64,000 nucleotides of DNA, from contig NC_067204.1 in assembly GCF_026262505.1 (NCBI RefSeq), forward strand, positions 20,553,300-20,617,299, read 5' to 3'. This DNA is from Trichomonas vaginalis G3 (taxonomy: Eukaryota > Parabasalia > Trichomonadida > Trichomonadidae). Position numbers and translations under genes: made by a program. The notes under the pieces are model-generated. The model was not told the origin of the DNA. It searched no databases and was given only the letters and a program-made list of their open reading frames with translations. Below, piece after piece: positions 37,105-46,995 of this stretch (within the stretch, counting starts at the first letter, position 1; every line of letters begins with the position of its first letter).

Positions 37105-38345
37105 TATTGGATTAAAAATATAATATTAAAAGAAACGTTTATTAATAGTACCTTAAAGATACTACGGAAGTTTGAACGTTATTTTGGCAAATAAAAAAAA
37201 TTTCCTTGACAATTGTCTAACAGGCAAAGTCGTTCAATACTTGCAATATAGATTATATCATTTGGTATAATGAAGTATACTCTTAACTCTAATATATGTA
37301 TGACTTTTAAGCAATTATAATTAGTTTTATTTCTGCATAACCTACATTGAAAAAAAAATATTGGTAATTTTCCAAATGCTGAAAAATATGGGACTTACAT
37401 GAAGAAAATAAGAGATCTGTGCATCAGAATATATATGTTAATTTTTGATATTTTATATGAAAAAATCCCTTGATGATTCGACAATATTATTTATATATTT
37501 ATATAGTATTTGGAAAAGATATAATAATATTAAACTTTCAGAAGATTCTGCCTAAGCGTTTTGGAGAAAAAGTGTTTTCAAGTTCATTATTTAAAAGGTA
37601 GACTGTTTCATAGTCATTAGACATCTACAAACTTTATCAATAGAACTTCGGTCAAAAAGGTTTGCTACAAACAATCACGAAAATTCGCTAATCTTTGATA
37701 TTCATTAAACGTATACGGATTTTAAAATTTAATTCAGCCAACCACAAAATTTCCAATTTACCATTACACTCATTTAATTTTCCAAACGGGATCCCTAAAT
37801 TAAAAATCAAATATTAAAAGAAATGTTTATTAATAATATCTTAGAACTTATTTGGCAATGTAGATGTCTTTCATTCTGTAAAATTAGAATATTTGAGATC
37901 ATCTGTGCAAATTAGTAATTCTAAGAATTTTCAGAGGATTTACATGTTTTAACTATTAACTATCTGAATAATCTATTTATTGTACATATTTTTCTGAACG
38001 ATGTCTGGAATTCAACAAAAAATCACTTCAAAAAAGAAGTGTCTGGATATTTAAATGTAACATTGAACATTATCATTCAGATAATCATTTTGGATGTAAT
38101 ATGGTTTGGAAACATACAACTTTTTGAATTCTTTTGATGAGAACTGGAAATATTTGGTTTGAAGAGGACTTTCCGATATGAGATAAGATCAATCTTCCAA
38201 TTATATCATTTATGCAGCATGATCTTGTTCAGATGACTCGTATTCCGTGCCAAAAAAAAATTATGACATAGATCTATCGTTGTTTCGCCCACTTTGTAAA
38301 ATATTTTGAGAAAAAGGAAGTATAATTTGAATTTAAAACCTAAGA
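37105..38345. other. AT-rich non-coding interval
   Basis: Contains a diverged direct repeat (TATTAAAAGAAAYGTTTATT at about 37123 and 37807), suggesting further old mobile DNA. No genes recognised. The last 40 bp form the promoter region of paralogue 2. Confidence 0.6.
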
Positions 38346-39233
38346 ATGCATTTTAGGTTTGTTACAAAATTTTCTTTCTGTCAAGCCGCAAAATTTTTCA
38401 AAAACCACATGTTCGCTGGTATTGTCAATTATGAAGACCATTTCTCTTACTTTGAAGAAATTCATCAGAAAGTGCTTGAGAAATGTAAGGTCCATATAAA
38501 AGACCCTGGTAATCTTGATCTCAAGATTATTGATCTTAGTGAGAAGTTATATAGTATCTATCCTGATATCATCCCTACGAAACTGTTTTCTTATTATAAT
38601 CAAATTCAACAAAAATATCAAATCTTCTTGTCACAAACAAAATTCGACTATTTTAGTCAAGCTGAAATCGAAAATATTATTAATCATCTTGCATACGTAT
38701 CAGATAAAGCATACGAATATTTAGAACAAATTTCAATTATCAATTCTTGGAAATATCGAATTTGTTGTTTTCTCTTGCCTCACACAAACTGGAATACATG
38801 GCTTCACAACCTATTGGAAATGATGATAGATGACATTTACGGTATCATCAAATCAAGCGCATGGAACTTTGTTACTGAAGTTCAAAATCTCGCCAAATAT
38901 CTTCATACACAAAGCCAAAATTATTGTGATTTAAGGAAAGATGAAGATAGTGAACTATACCAGCTTACTCAATCACTAGTCTCAAATATCTCCCACTTTC
39001 AACCTTTAAAATTAGGGGATTTCTTCTCGACTGAAAAAGAATGGGAAAAGTGCCTTGAGTTTGCATCATATGCTGAAAAATTAATTAAGGAAGGAAAAAC
39101 TAATATTCCACGTTACCTTTATGATCTGAGGAATCGATCAGATGATTTTGATCCTTATTATAGTGTTCTTTTTTATTATTCATATAGGATTTCTACAATT
39201 GAAGAATTGAACGAATTATTAAAATTAAATTAA
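38346..39233 (+). CDS. 295-residue protein of unknown function, paralogue 2
   Basis: Same family as 34303-35193. The N-terminal 33 residues and the central LAYVSDKAYEYLEQISIINS-to-LRK block are near identical, whereas residues ~35-110 and the C-terminal ~95 residues are diverged at both protein and DNA level. The frame is intact, and the upstream TTTAAAACCTAAGA matches that of paralogue 1. Function unknown; maintained reading frames in both copies argue that both are expressed. Confidence 0.75.
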   Translation: MHFRFVTKFSFCQAAKFFKNHMFAGIVNYEDHFSYFEEIHQKVLEKCKVHIKDPGNLDLKIIDLSEKLYSIYPDIIPTKLFSYYNQIQQKYQIFLSQTKFDYFSQAEIENIINHLAYVSDKAYEYLEQISIINSWKYRICCFLLPHTNWNTWLHNLLEMMIDDIYGIIKSSAWNFVTEVQNLAKYLHTQSQNYCDLRKDEDSELYQLTQSLVSNISHFQPLKLGDFFSTEKEWEKCLEFASYAEKLIKEGKTNIPRYLYDLRNRSDDFDPYYSVLFYYSYRISTIEELNELLKLN

Positions 39234-39536
39234 TTTGATTTTTGCAATGTAGGATAAGTTAGTTTAGTGGGATATAAAACAACAGAGCGTAAATTTTTTT
39301 AAACATACTTTGAAAAGTTTTTTTTTTTGGTCTTGACAAACAAGTGGTAAAAATGACATTTTACAAATGTAAACTTTGTAAAGTTAAAATGTCGTTTTTT
39401 TGGAAAATGTAGCTCTCCATTTCAAATTTCCGAAATCGTTGTTTTCCATAGGTATAATATTGTTTTCGCTTACAATGAGCACCAAATTTTTTTATTTGAA
39501 TACACGCCTAAGTATGAAGAAATATAAAATTTTTTA
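39234..39536. other. Intergenic, nothing recognised
   Basis: About 300 bp, AT-rich, with A- and T-runs only. Confidence 0.6.
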
Positions 39537-41039
39537 ATGTCTGCTAAAGACAATCATCCAAAGAAATACAGTGAATTTAGAAGTATTTATAAATACTACA
39601 TTGATTCATATAATGCGTTGTATCAATTAAAAACTGAAAAAGAAGAAGAATTAAACTCGATTTACAAAATGATCAAAACAAACCTCATTGATTCAAAGGA
39701 ATATCCACCAGAAAAGATTATGAATGGAATTTTACACACCATTCCATTTAATAACCGCTACGCGAAGTCATACTTGAAACTTGCCAAACTCATTTCGGAT
39801 GATTATCATGTAACAGAGATCCATGATATCGATAAGATGCTTAGATACTTGTTTTATAAAGAGTATGGAATTAATTTAGACAAATCCGATGATTTTAATA
39901 ATGAGAAGTATGAAATACTAGATATTTTTGAAGAAAATACAATTTGCAATGCAATTATGAAAAATGACCTTAAAAAATTCATCTCGTTCACGGAATCGGA
40001 GCATTTTAATAAAGATCAGCAGATTAACAGCCAATTATATGCATATTCTTACGTAGCTTCTTCATTACTTGAAATTTGCTGTTACTACGGAGCAGTTGAT
40101 TGTTTCAAGTTAATGAGATCAAAATTTTGTTCGGAAATTACAAAAGGTTGTCTTATTCTTTCTTTTTTGGGAGGAAATCCAGACATCATGAGTGAATGTT
40201 TGAAGCATCAACAACCCGATAAAGACTGCATGGAATATGCAATTATTTCACATAACATTGACTTTGTTTCATTCTTGATGAATGAATACAACATTGAGAT
40301 CAATTTAAATTATTGCGGAACTTTTAATAACCTTGATACATTTTTAGTTTATTTGGATCAAACTAATAATGTTAACGAATGCTTTGTTGAATCTCCAGCA
40401 TTTGACACTCCATCTCTTTGCGAATATTTCCTTTACATTGGTGTAGATATCAATGCACAAAATAGAGAATTAGCAACTGCTCTTCATTATGCAGCATTGG
40501 ATAATAAAAAAGAAATTGCCGAACTTCTGCTTTCCCATGGTGCAAATATCAATTCAAAAGATTTGAATGGAGAAACACCTCTTCATTATGCGACAAGTTC
40601 AGATTACAATGAAACATATGAATTATTTCTCTCACATGGTGCAAATATCGATGAAAAAGATACACAAGGACAAACCTCTCTTTACAAAGCAGCATTTTAT
40701 GGTAAAAAAGAAGTAGTTGAACTACTTCTCTCACATGGTGCAAATATCAATGAAAAAAATAAATTTGGACAAACTGTCCTTCATGGAGGAGTATTTAGTG
40801 ATAACAAAGAAACAATTGAATTCATTCTCTCACAAGATGTAAATGTCAATGAAAAAGATAACTGTGGACAAACAGCTCTTCATCTTGCAGCATTAAATAA
40901 TAAAATAGAAATGGCTGAAATTCTTATCTCACGTGGTGCAAATATCAACGAAAAAGATGAAGTTGGACATACAGCTCTTGATGATGCACTCTTGACAAAC
41001 AGTACAGAAATTGCTGAATTTCTTAAAAATCGGGTTTAA
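39537..41039 (+). CDS. DUF3447 ankyrin-repeat protein, intact
   Basis: 500 residues. N-terminal region ~1-130: helical DUF-type head. Residues ~135-290: the DUF3447 signature, with ENTICNAIMKNDLKKFISFT, the SSLLEICCYYGAVDCFKLMR block, LGGNPDIMSECLKHQQPD, CMEYAIISHNIDFVSFLMNE and SLCEYFLYIGVDINAQ. Residues ~300-498: six ankyrin repeats with the HYAALDNKKEIAELLLSHGA pattern. Ankyrin domains bind proteins; this family is one of the largest in T. vaginalis and individual functions are unknown. It is the only intact member of four in the window, and ends in a KNRV tail. Confidence 0.9.
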   Translation: MSAKDNHPKKYSEFRSIYKYYIDSYNALYQLKTEKEEELNSIYKMIKTNLIDSKEYPPEKIMNGILHTIPFNNRYAKSYLKLAKLISDDYHVTEIHDIDKMLRYLFYKEYGINLDKSDDFNNEKYEILDIFEENTICNAIMKNDLKKFISFTESEHFNKDQQINSQLYAYSYVASSLLEICCYYGAVDCFKLMRSKFCSEITKGCLILSFLGGNPDIMSECLKHQQPDKDCMEYAIISHNIDFVSFLMNEYNIEINLNYCGTFNNLDTFLVYLDQTNNVNECFVESPAFDTPSLCEYFLYIGVDINAQNRELATALHYAALDNKKEIAELLLSHGANINSKDLNGETPLHYATSSDYNETYELFLSHGANIDEKDTQGQTSLYKAAFYGKKEVVELLLSHGANINEKNKFGQTVLHGGVFSDNKETIEFILSQDVNVNEKDNCGQTALHLAALNNKIEMAEILISRGANINEKDEVGHTALDDALLTNSTEIAEFLKNRV

Positions 41040-41343
41040 AAAATCATTTTAGTGTCCAAGGAGTTCGTTTGAATCATTCATAATTTTGGTAAAAAACTCG
41101 TTATATAAATCCATCTCTAGAGAATTTTTTTTAATAATGCAAAATGTGTCTGATAAGCGTATCATATATGTTTTGTCACAATTTTTGTAAAGGCTGTAGA
41201 CTTTTCAATTAAAGACTAACGAAAATGAAAATTATCTGAATATTTGAAATGAAAATAAATTTGATAGTAGCGGAAGCTATGTAAAATTGTAATAATGAAA
41301 TAAAGAAAAGTATTTTGGGCAAACAAGAGGAGTTTATGATGAT
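41040..41343. other. Intergenic between converging genes, nothing recognised
   Basis: AT-rich; no feature. Confidence 0.6.
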
Positions 41344-41826
41344 TTAGAGACGACGACCACGGCGGCCACCCTTCCTGCGAGTAGAATCGTGTGGGAGTGG
41401 TGTAACATCCTCAATACGGCCAATCTTAACGCCAGCACGGGCAAGGGCGCGAAGAGCAGATTGGGCACCCTGAGCTGGGAGGCGGCGGGATGAACCACCT
41501 TCACCACGGAACTTGATGTGAACGCCATCAACGCCGAGCTCCTTCAGACGGGCAGCAACGGCCTGAGCGGCAAGCATAGCGGCGTATGGTGTAGCTTCAT
41601 CACGCTGAGCACGAACGGCGATACCACCTGTGCAGCGAGCAAGTGTTTCAGAGCCAGAAAGATCTGTAACATGGACGAATGTATCGTTCTTTGAAGCATA
41701 AATGTGAGCAACGCCCATAACGATTTCGCCATCGCGCTTGACTGGGCCGAGTTGGACATCCTTCTTGGAGGTAGCCTGTTGTTCAGCTGGGGCAGCAGCT
41801 GGTTGTGCTTGTTGTTCAGCAGACAT
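41344..41826 (-). CDS. RPS14: 40S ribosomal protein uS11 (S14)
   Basis: 160 residues from ATG 41826; seven extra codons upstream are not needed and do not match the family. uS11 is part of the small-subunit platform and contacts the mRNA exit region. Hallmarks: [20 protein letters not shown], then [31 protein letters not shown], the [20 protein letters not shown] block and the ultra-conserved basic terminus [11 protein letters not shown]. The first 30 residues are a trichomonad-type Ala/Gln-rich extension. Codon use is strongly GC-ending, as expected for a highly expressed gene in this AT-rich genome. Confidence 0.95.
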   Translation of the reverse strand: MSAEQQAQPAAAPAEQQATSKKDVQLGPVKRDGEIVMGVAHIYASKNDTFVHVTDLSGSETLARCTGGIAVRAQRDEATPYAAMLAAQAVAARLKELGVDGVHIKFRGEGGSSRRLPAQGAQSALRALARAGVKIGRIEDVTPLPHDSTRRKGGRRGRRL

Positions 41827-42474
41827 GAAAAAAAAAGGAAGGGCCAAAAAACGGGGACGATAGATTTAGAGCGAGGACAAAAGAAATACTATTAATTTTA
41901 TGTATATTCTCATATTTTGATGCATTTTTGCTTTTTTCCTTAAAATTACCTTTCAAAAATGTCTCTATTTCATTCGAATTTCAAAAATTATTATTTTTTG
42001 ACTTTCGCAATAGAGAAATAATTAAATCTAAATGTTCTACTCTGAAATTATTCTCTCTCCAACTTGAATAGCTGCTATATTCTATTTGGATTCTCTAATT
42101 TTACTGAATATTTCTTGATAATAGTCATCTCCATTATCATTCTTCGAAATATTAACTAATTGTTAATGCTTTTTAGATATTTTCATTAATAAGTTCGAAA
42201 TATTGAAATAATGAAATAAGGATTTATCAAATATTGCTTAAGACAGAATTTTAAGAGTTACTTATAATCAAAATATCTATGATAGAAGGTATTTACAAAT
42301 AAAAAAATTAAAATTAAACAAGAACATATAAACAACAAGTATAATGACTGCTTAGTGGTAATATAATTGATTTGATTAATAGTCAAGAATAAATCAATTT
42401 GAAAGTTTTTGGTTTCGAAAATTTTCGTGCAAATTGCAAAATTTCCAGAAAAATCAGGTAGGTAATAAATATAA
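41827..42474. other. Intergenic, nothing recognised
   Basis: 648 bp, AT-rich. The short frame at 42258-42485 is low-complexity I/Y/F and not considered coding. Confidence 0.6.
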
Positions 42475-42993
42475 TTATTCAACATCTTCGGATTCGTCGT
42501 GGAGAGCTTCTAATTCTTGTCTTTCCCACTTATCATATTCTTCGCGATGTAATTTTTCAATATCAAGGTCTTTAACATTAATTGGTGCTTCATAGCAAGC
42601 TAGTCTATCATTTCTTTCTCTGAAAATTAGTCTAATATTATAATTTCCTACCGGAAGCGTTGGGGGAACAGGAATTTGAACACCATAAACCACTTGAGAA
42701 AATGAAGCTGGGCAAATCAAAATTCCAGGCCTGCAAAGTGGATCTAAAAGACGTTGAAATGGAATTCGGCTATTTATGAGCTGAACTTCTAAGTATGGTT
42801 CTTGAACTTTATGATTAAGTTCAGCAATGAGTTGAATAACCAAATTCATTCCTCGAGTATCCAAAGGATGATAAATTTCGAATTTTTTGATTTGAAAATA
42901 TTGCTTTGTTTGCCCTGGGCACTGTTTGTACTGTGTTTTAACGAATTGCTCTCCGCCTTCGGCTGCAGTTAGAAAAAGTAGAAAGCTAAACAT
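42475..42993 (-). CDS. Secreted ML-domain-like (NPC2/MD-2-related) lipid-binding protein
   Basis: 172 residues. It starts with a hydrophobic signal peptide (MFSFLLFLTAAEG), so it should enter the secretory or lysosomal route. The mature part shows an ML-like beta-sandwich layout with paired cysteines: YKQCPGQ, DPLCRPGILICPASFSQVVY and ERNDRLACYEAPINVK. Intervening strands include IKKFEIYHP, LVIQLIAEL and YNIRLIFRER. ML proteins bind lipids or sterols. An acidic C-terminal tail (KWERQELEALHDESEDVE) is unusual for the family. Assignment rests on pattern only; another small immunoglobulin-like secreted fold is possible. Confidence 0.6.
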   Translation of the reverse strand: MFSFLLFLTAAEGGEQFVKTQYKQCPGQTKQYFQIKKFEIYHPLDTRGMNLVIQLIAELNHKVQEPYLEVQLINSRIPFQRLLDPLCRPGILICPASFSQVVYGVQIPVPPTLPVGNYNIRLIFRERNDRLACYEAPINVKDLDIEKLHREEYDKWERQELEALHDESEDVE

Positions 42994-43340
42994 TTGAAAA
43001 ATAAAAAAAAAATCGGAAATTTTTAGGATATTGAGAATGAATCAGATTTTATATGATTTTTTCATTGCTTATAGTGCCATTCTTTTGTGTTGATGAAACA
43101 CTACTCCAAAATCCTATCCCGGAATGAAGTTAGATCAATTTCAGAAATTTCGATTATTGGAATTGCTATTCATTCATTTAACATGTTACATTTGAGAAAC
43201 ATGCATCCTAAAAATGAGGTTCATAAACAGAAAACATGATATCAAATTGATTTGATATCGAATTAATATATTTGAAAGGTATATTGAACGAAAAAGCTTT
43301 AAAATTAAATTTATTCAAACAAAAAATATAAAGAAATATA
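42994..43340. other. Intergenic, nothing recognised
   Basis: 347 bp, AT-rich, containing a short ATATCAAATTGATTTGATAT palindrome-like stretch near 43241. Confidence 0.6.
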
Positions 43341-45929
43341 TTAAACGTAGCCAGGTCTTGCAATCATTGGTAAATTTGAGATCATCCTGTTATTTGATCC
43401 GGAACAAAGCAGTAGATAGTTTCTTATTTTCACTTTTTGGTCATCATTTGCTTCAGATTCGGCCATCATCAAAAAATCATTCCATGATTGATTAGAAATT
43501 ATGATTTCTTGTGATGCGCAGTGCACAGCGAACTCTACTCTCTTTGATATCCATGTTCCCACTCCGAAAAATAGTTCTTCGTAAGGAATTGATTTTTTCA
43601 AAATTTCGGAAACTTCGATTTGTCTTCTCTTCAAAATCTGAATTGCATCAGGGAATTTTGATTCACAAATGGAGAAGACAATGCATGGCTCTGTCCACTC
43701 CATCTCTGGCCTAATCTCCATGAACTTGACAATATCCCATCCGTGTCTAGCAATCGTAGAAACAACTGCATAGAAAAAATTTTTTCTTTGGTCTTTGATT
43801 GGTGTTGACAACTTGTTTTCTATGACCAAAATAGCTGTTTTAATAATATCAGGTGCTGGTATTGACGATACATATGAATACTGGTACAAAATAGCAGCAA
43901 AAGCATGAGGAAAATTTGATAATAACATTTTGTGCTTTTGTTGGTCTAATAAGTATAATAAATTGCATGATAGAATGAAATCTGGGTGCTTAAGAGTATC
44001 TATCACATGAGGATGGTATAATACTTTTCGGTTCCATATAAAAGGTGTCATTGATAAAAAAGTGACATTGGGAACTTCCCCAAAAACTAAGTCATCATCA
44101 TTTATACAAGAAATATCGATACTTGCAAGGAATGTTCGTGCTATTTTATCATCTACATTCTGTAATTTGATCATGCCGTTGAATGCTTGCACTTTCTTCT
44201 CTTTTGAACCTAAATTTATCGATGAAAGCATTTCTTGAGACATTGGTGGATTCGTTGTAGTCTCCCATTTGATATATAATGCAATATCATCTTCAGCAAG
44301 ACCTAAAAACCTGTAATCTAAGCATAAACTGTCAAGTGTATCTCCTCGATTATATCTCCATCGTAATCTCTGAACAATGAATGAGTCTATGTATACACCA
44401 TACTTTGGTAATGGTTTTCCTCTAAATACTATTGATTTTGAGGACTTTATTGCTGCATTATGAAGCAATATTAATCTTTTGCAGTCAAGTGATGGGTCGT
44501 CGACCATAAAGTCTTGCATGAGCCTATTTATTGGTAGTCTAAGTATAAGAAAGCATATTACTTCGCTCGAATCTTCCTCATTAAACTGAATTATTTGAGT
44601 TCTTGCATGTTTATCAATGTTTGATTGGTTTGAGTCATTATCTATGTTTTTCTTAAGTGTTTCTACTAAACTTTGAGCAATGTTTGCTTTAATTTTCGGA
44701 GGTAATTTCATTAAAACTTCTTGTTCGAATTCACAGCAATGGATTGGTAGATTTTCTTGGTCCTTATCACTTATAAAATCTTTAAATGCTTGAAGAAGTC
44801 TTCTATCAGAATCAGGAAAACCATTTTTGAGATGGTTAATTAAATTATCGAAATCATTTGCAATTTTTGGCCTTTCGATCATGTTTAAGTTAACAAGTTC
44901 TTCTTGTAACACTTTGACTGTGTTATATCTCGAACTAAGTCGAGTTATTTTTTCAACCAAAATATTATCGAAATAAGCTCTGTTTTTGTAGAATATTTCG
45001 GTTATAATCTTTGGTATAACTCTTGAATTATAATAAACATCGGCTAAAGATATTAAAATGTCATCAGATTCAATTTCTAAAATTTCTGCCATATATTTTC
45101 TTTTCAGAGGACTAGAAATTGATTGTGGTAATACATCTAATTGAATTCTACCGAAATTCTTTGATTTATTGCTTTCTGATCTCTCTGCCAAATATTTTAC
45201 AAATGATGAATTAGAAAATGGAGAAACAAGCTCTTGGAACTTGTCTTTGTAGTCTAATGCATTACATATTGATGCAACTTCTAAAAAATCCAAGAAAATT
45301 CCGACTTTTAGATAATTTTCGTTCATTATTAATTTTTCGAATTGTTCTTTAAGGTAATTATCGAAATTTTCTTGCATATATATTGTTGCTAAGGTTTTTA
45401 GGAAATTATCGTAATGATCTTCGTTGAACTTGTATTTTTCGAACAAAAATATGATAATATCACGTATTTGAAAAGATTTTATGATGTCAAGAACGATTTC
45501 ATTATGGTACTGAAAGTAAACATCAAATATTCTCTGAAAAAAACAATCTAATTTTTCAGAAGTTCCCAATATTGAAGAAATGTTTAATCTTTTCACGGAT
45601 TTTGGAGATATTCTCAGAACTGTATCAATAAATGTCTTAGCAAATGGATTCTTTTGAACTAAAAGCGATAAACAATTAATAAATAAGATAGAATCATTTT
45701 CTGCAATGAAATAACTAGCTATTTCTGATGGTGTGTATGTGGTGAATAGAATTTCGATGTTAGATTTATCTCGCTTTATATCATCAAATTTAGAATTCAA
45801 ATTATTGCTCCGATTGCCAATATATTCAACTAAATTTGACCAATTTCTATCCGATATTATGCATTGAAGGTCTGACATGATATTCTCGAGGGTGTCTCCG
45901 GGTGAAATAAAGGAGAAACATTTTTCCAT
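43341..45929 (-). CDS. Large helical protein of unknown function
   Basis: 862 residues from ATG 45929 (MEKCFSFISPGDTL); the open frame extends six codons further only with a non-ATG start. The chain is almost wholly helical, with I/L/K/N-rich repeats of the HEAT/ARM kind (such as FKDFISDKDQENLPIHCCEF and MKLPPKIKANIAQSLVETL). It has no membrane segment or catalytic motif. The length, the LPPKIKANIAQ segment and the late-position helical repeats loosely recall the CCR4-NOT scaffold NOT1, but I cannot confirm this. An initiator-like TCACATTTCTT lies 1 bp before the ATG. Confidence 0.7.
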   Translation of the reverse strand: MEKCFSFISPGDTLENIMSDLQCIISDRNWSNLVEYIGNRSNNLNSKFDDIKRDKSNIEILFTTYTPSEIASYFIAENDSILFINCLSLLVQKNPFAKTFIDTVLRISPKSVKRLNISSILGTSEKLDCFFQRIFDVYFQYHNEIVLDIIKSFQIRDIIIFLFEKYKFNEDHYDNFLKTLATIYMQENFDNYLKEQFEKLIMNENYLKVGIFLDFLEVASICNALDYKDKFQELVSPFSNSSFVKYLAERSESNKSKNFGRIQLDVLPQSISSPLKRKYMAEILEIESDDILISLADVYYNSRVIPKIITEIFYKNRAYFDNILVEKITRLSSRYNTVKVLQEELVNLNMIERPKIANDFDNLINHLKNGFPDSDRRLLQAFKDFISDKDQENLPIHCCEFEQEVLMKLPPKIKANIAQSLVETLKKNIDNDSNQSNIDKHARTQIIQFNEEDSSEVICFLILRLPINRLMQDFMVDDPSLDCKRLILLHNAAIKSSKSIVFRGKPLPKYGVYIDSFIVQRLRWRYNRGDTLDSLCLDYRFLGLAEDDIALYIKWETTTNPPMSQEMLSSINLGSKEKKVQAFNGMIKLQNVDDKIARTFLASIDISCINDDDLVFGEVPNVTFLSMTPFIWNRKVLYHPHVIDTLKHPDFILSCNLLYLLDQQKHKMLLSNFPHAFAAILYQYSYVSSIPAPDIIKTAILVIENKLSTPIKDQRKNFFYAVVSTIARHGWDIVKFMEIRPEMEWTEPCIVFSICESKFPDAIQILKRRQIEVSEILKKSIPYEELFFGVGTWISKRVEFAVHCASQEIIISNQSWNDFLMMAESEANDDQKVKIRNYLLLCSGSNNRMISNLPMIARPGYV

Positions 45930-45930
45930 C

Positions 45931-45941
45931 AAGAAATGTGA
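45931..45941 (-). promoter_or_regulatory. Host-type initiator before the 862-residue gene
   Basis: TCACATTTCTT on the minus strand, directly before the ATG at 45929. This supports the shorter start. Confidence 0.6.
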
Positions 45942-46074
45942 CTTCAAAACATAATTTGTAATAAAGTCTTTTCCTCTAATGTATATTATTATGAAAACAT
46001 TAGGATTAAACTTAATTATAAAATCTCTAATAAAAAATTAAATTTATTCTCTATTTCAAATTAAACAATAAAGC

Positions 46075-46719
46075 TTAATAAACATGTTCATCTTCGTCAT
46101 CATCTTCATTGCCATAAATATCGTCATCATCTGAAGGTTTTTCAACAGCTTCATCGAATTTGTTAGAAGCATCAGTTCCCTTATATTTCCTAGCAATTAA
46201 TTCCGGATCTGGTACTGAAGAATCTTCAACAACAGTGTACAAAACAGTTCCAACTGGATAATCACCATTTATGATCAATTTAGGATTCTCAATTTGTCCA
46301 AAGAGCTCAAGGACACGTGTAGTTGGCTTTCTGTCTTGTGTAAGAAGAAGAGAGCCTGGTTCTAATGGTTTACCTAAAAGATCTGCAGTGCAAAGGTTTC
46401 CTACTTTGTTAGAAATCCTGCATGCTGGTAATAGCTTCCAGTTTTCTGGAATGTTCTCTGGTACTTCGCCAGGTGGTAATTCGTGAGTTGGAATTTCATG
46501 AACGGATCTGATTGGCTTGTTGCTATCTGGATCATTATCTGTATACTTTGTTTCTAACTGTTCGTCGTCTGAATCGCTTGAACTTACATACATTTCAACG
46601 ATTTTGAAAGCGTTTGCGGAAACTCTTACTTGTGGTTGAGGTTCTTCGTTCTTTTCCTCTTCTTCATCCATTAAGCTGTGGTATGCTTCCCACAAATCAC
46701 TCTTCTGTTCACCATTCAT
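46075..46719 (-). CDS. H/ACA RNP protein with Gar1/Naf1 domain, probably NAF1
   Basis: 214 residues from ATG 46719 (MNGEQKSDLWEAYHSL). The central domain (~90-165) has the Gar1/Naf1 beta-barrel pattern: ACRISNKVGNLCTADLLGKP, then GSLLLTQDRKPTTRVLELFG, QIENPKLIINGDYPVGTVLY. NAF1 assembles H/ACA ribonucleoproteins that pseudouridylate rRNA, and GAR1 replaces it in the mature particle. Long acidic flanks (SSSDSDDEQLE before and DDDDIYGNEDDDEDE after) and the lack of RGG repeats favour NAF1 over GAR1. Acts in the nucleus/nucleolus. Confidence 0.8.
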   Translation of the reverse strand: MNGEQKSDLWEAYHSLMDEEEEKNEEPQPQVRVSANAFKIVEMYVSSSDSDDEQLETKYTDNDPDSNKPIRSVHEIPTHELPPGEVPENIPENWKLLPACRISNKVGNLCTADLLGKPLEPGSLLLTQDRKPTTRVLELFGQIENPKLIINGDYPVGTVLYTVVEDSSVPDPELIARKYKGTDASNKFDEAVEKPSDDDDIYGNEDDDEDEHVY

Positions 46720-46746
46720 GAAAAATTCTGTTAGACAAAAATACAA

Positions 46747-46995
46747 ATAAACTATATAAATATAATGTATATAGACTAAAAATCATAAATTATAAATTTG
46801 ACCAGACAAAACTTTAAAATTATCTAAAATTAAAAATATTACATGTTATAAGCAGTTATTTCTTTAAGTATTGGTAGTATAGGTAATGTTATGGTGATTT
46901 TCATTGTAAAAAGCTAAAATTTGAAAATAATTAAAAATTTTTAAAGGAAATTAATGCTGAGAAGGAACTAATGTGCTTTGCATATTTTTAATTCA
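46747..46995. other. Intergenic, nothing recognised
   Basis: About 250 bp, AT-rich. Confidence 0.5.

Noticed and set aside
41334..41895. Frames overlapping the uS11 gene
   Set aside because: By-products of the GC-rich codon use of the ribosomal protein gene.
42258..42485. 75-codon minus-strand frame after the ML-domain gene
   Set aside because: Low-complexity aromatic/isoleucine composition and overlap with the real gene's end.
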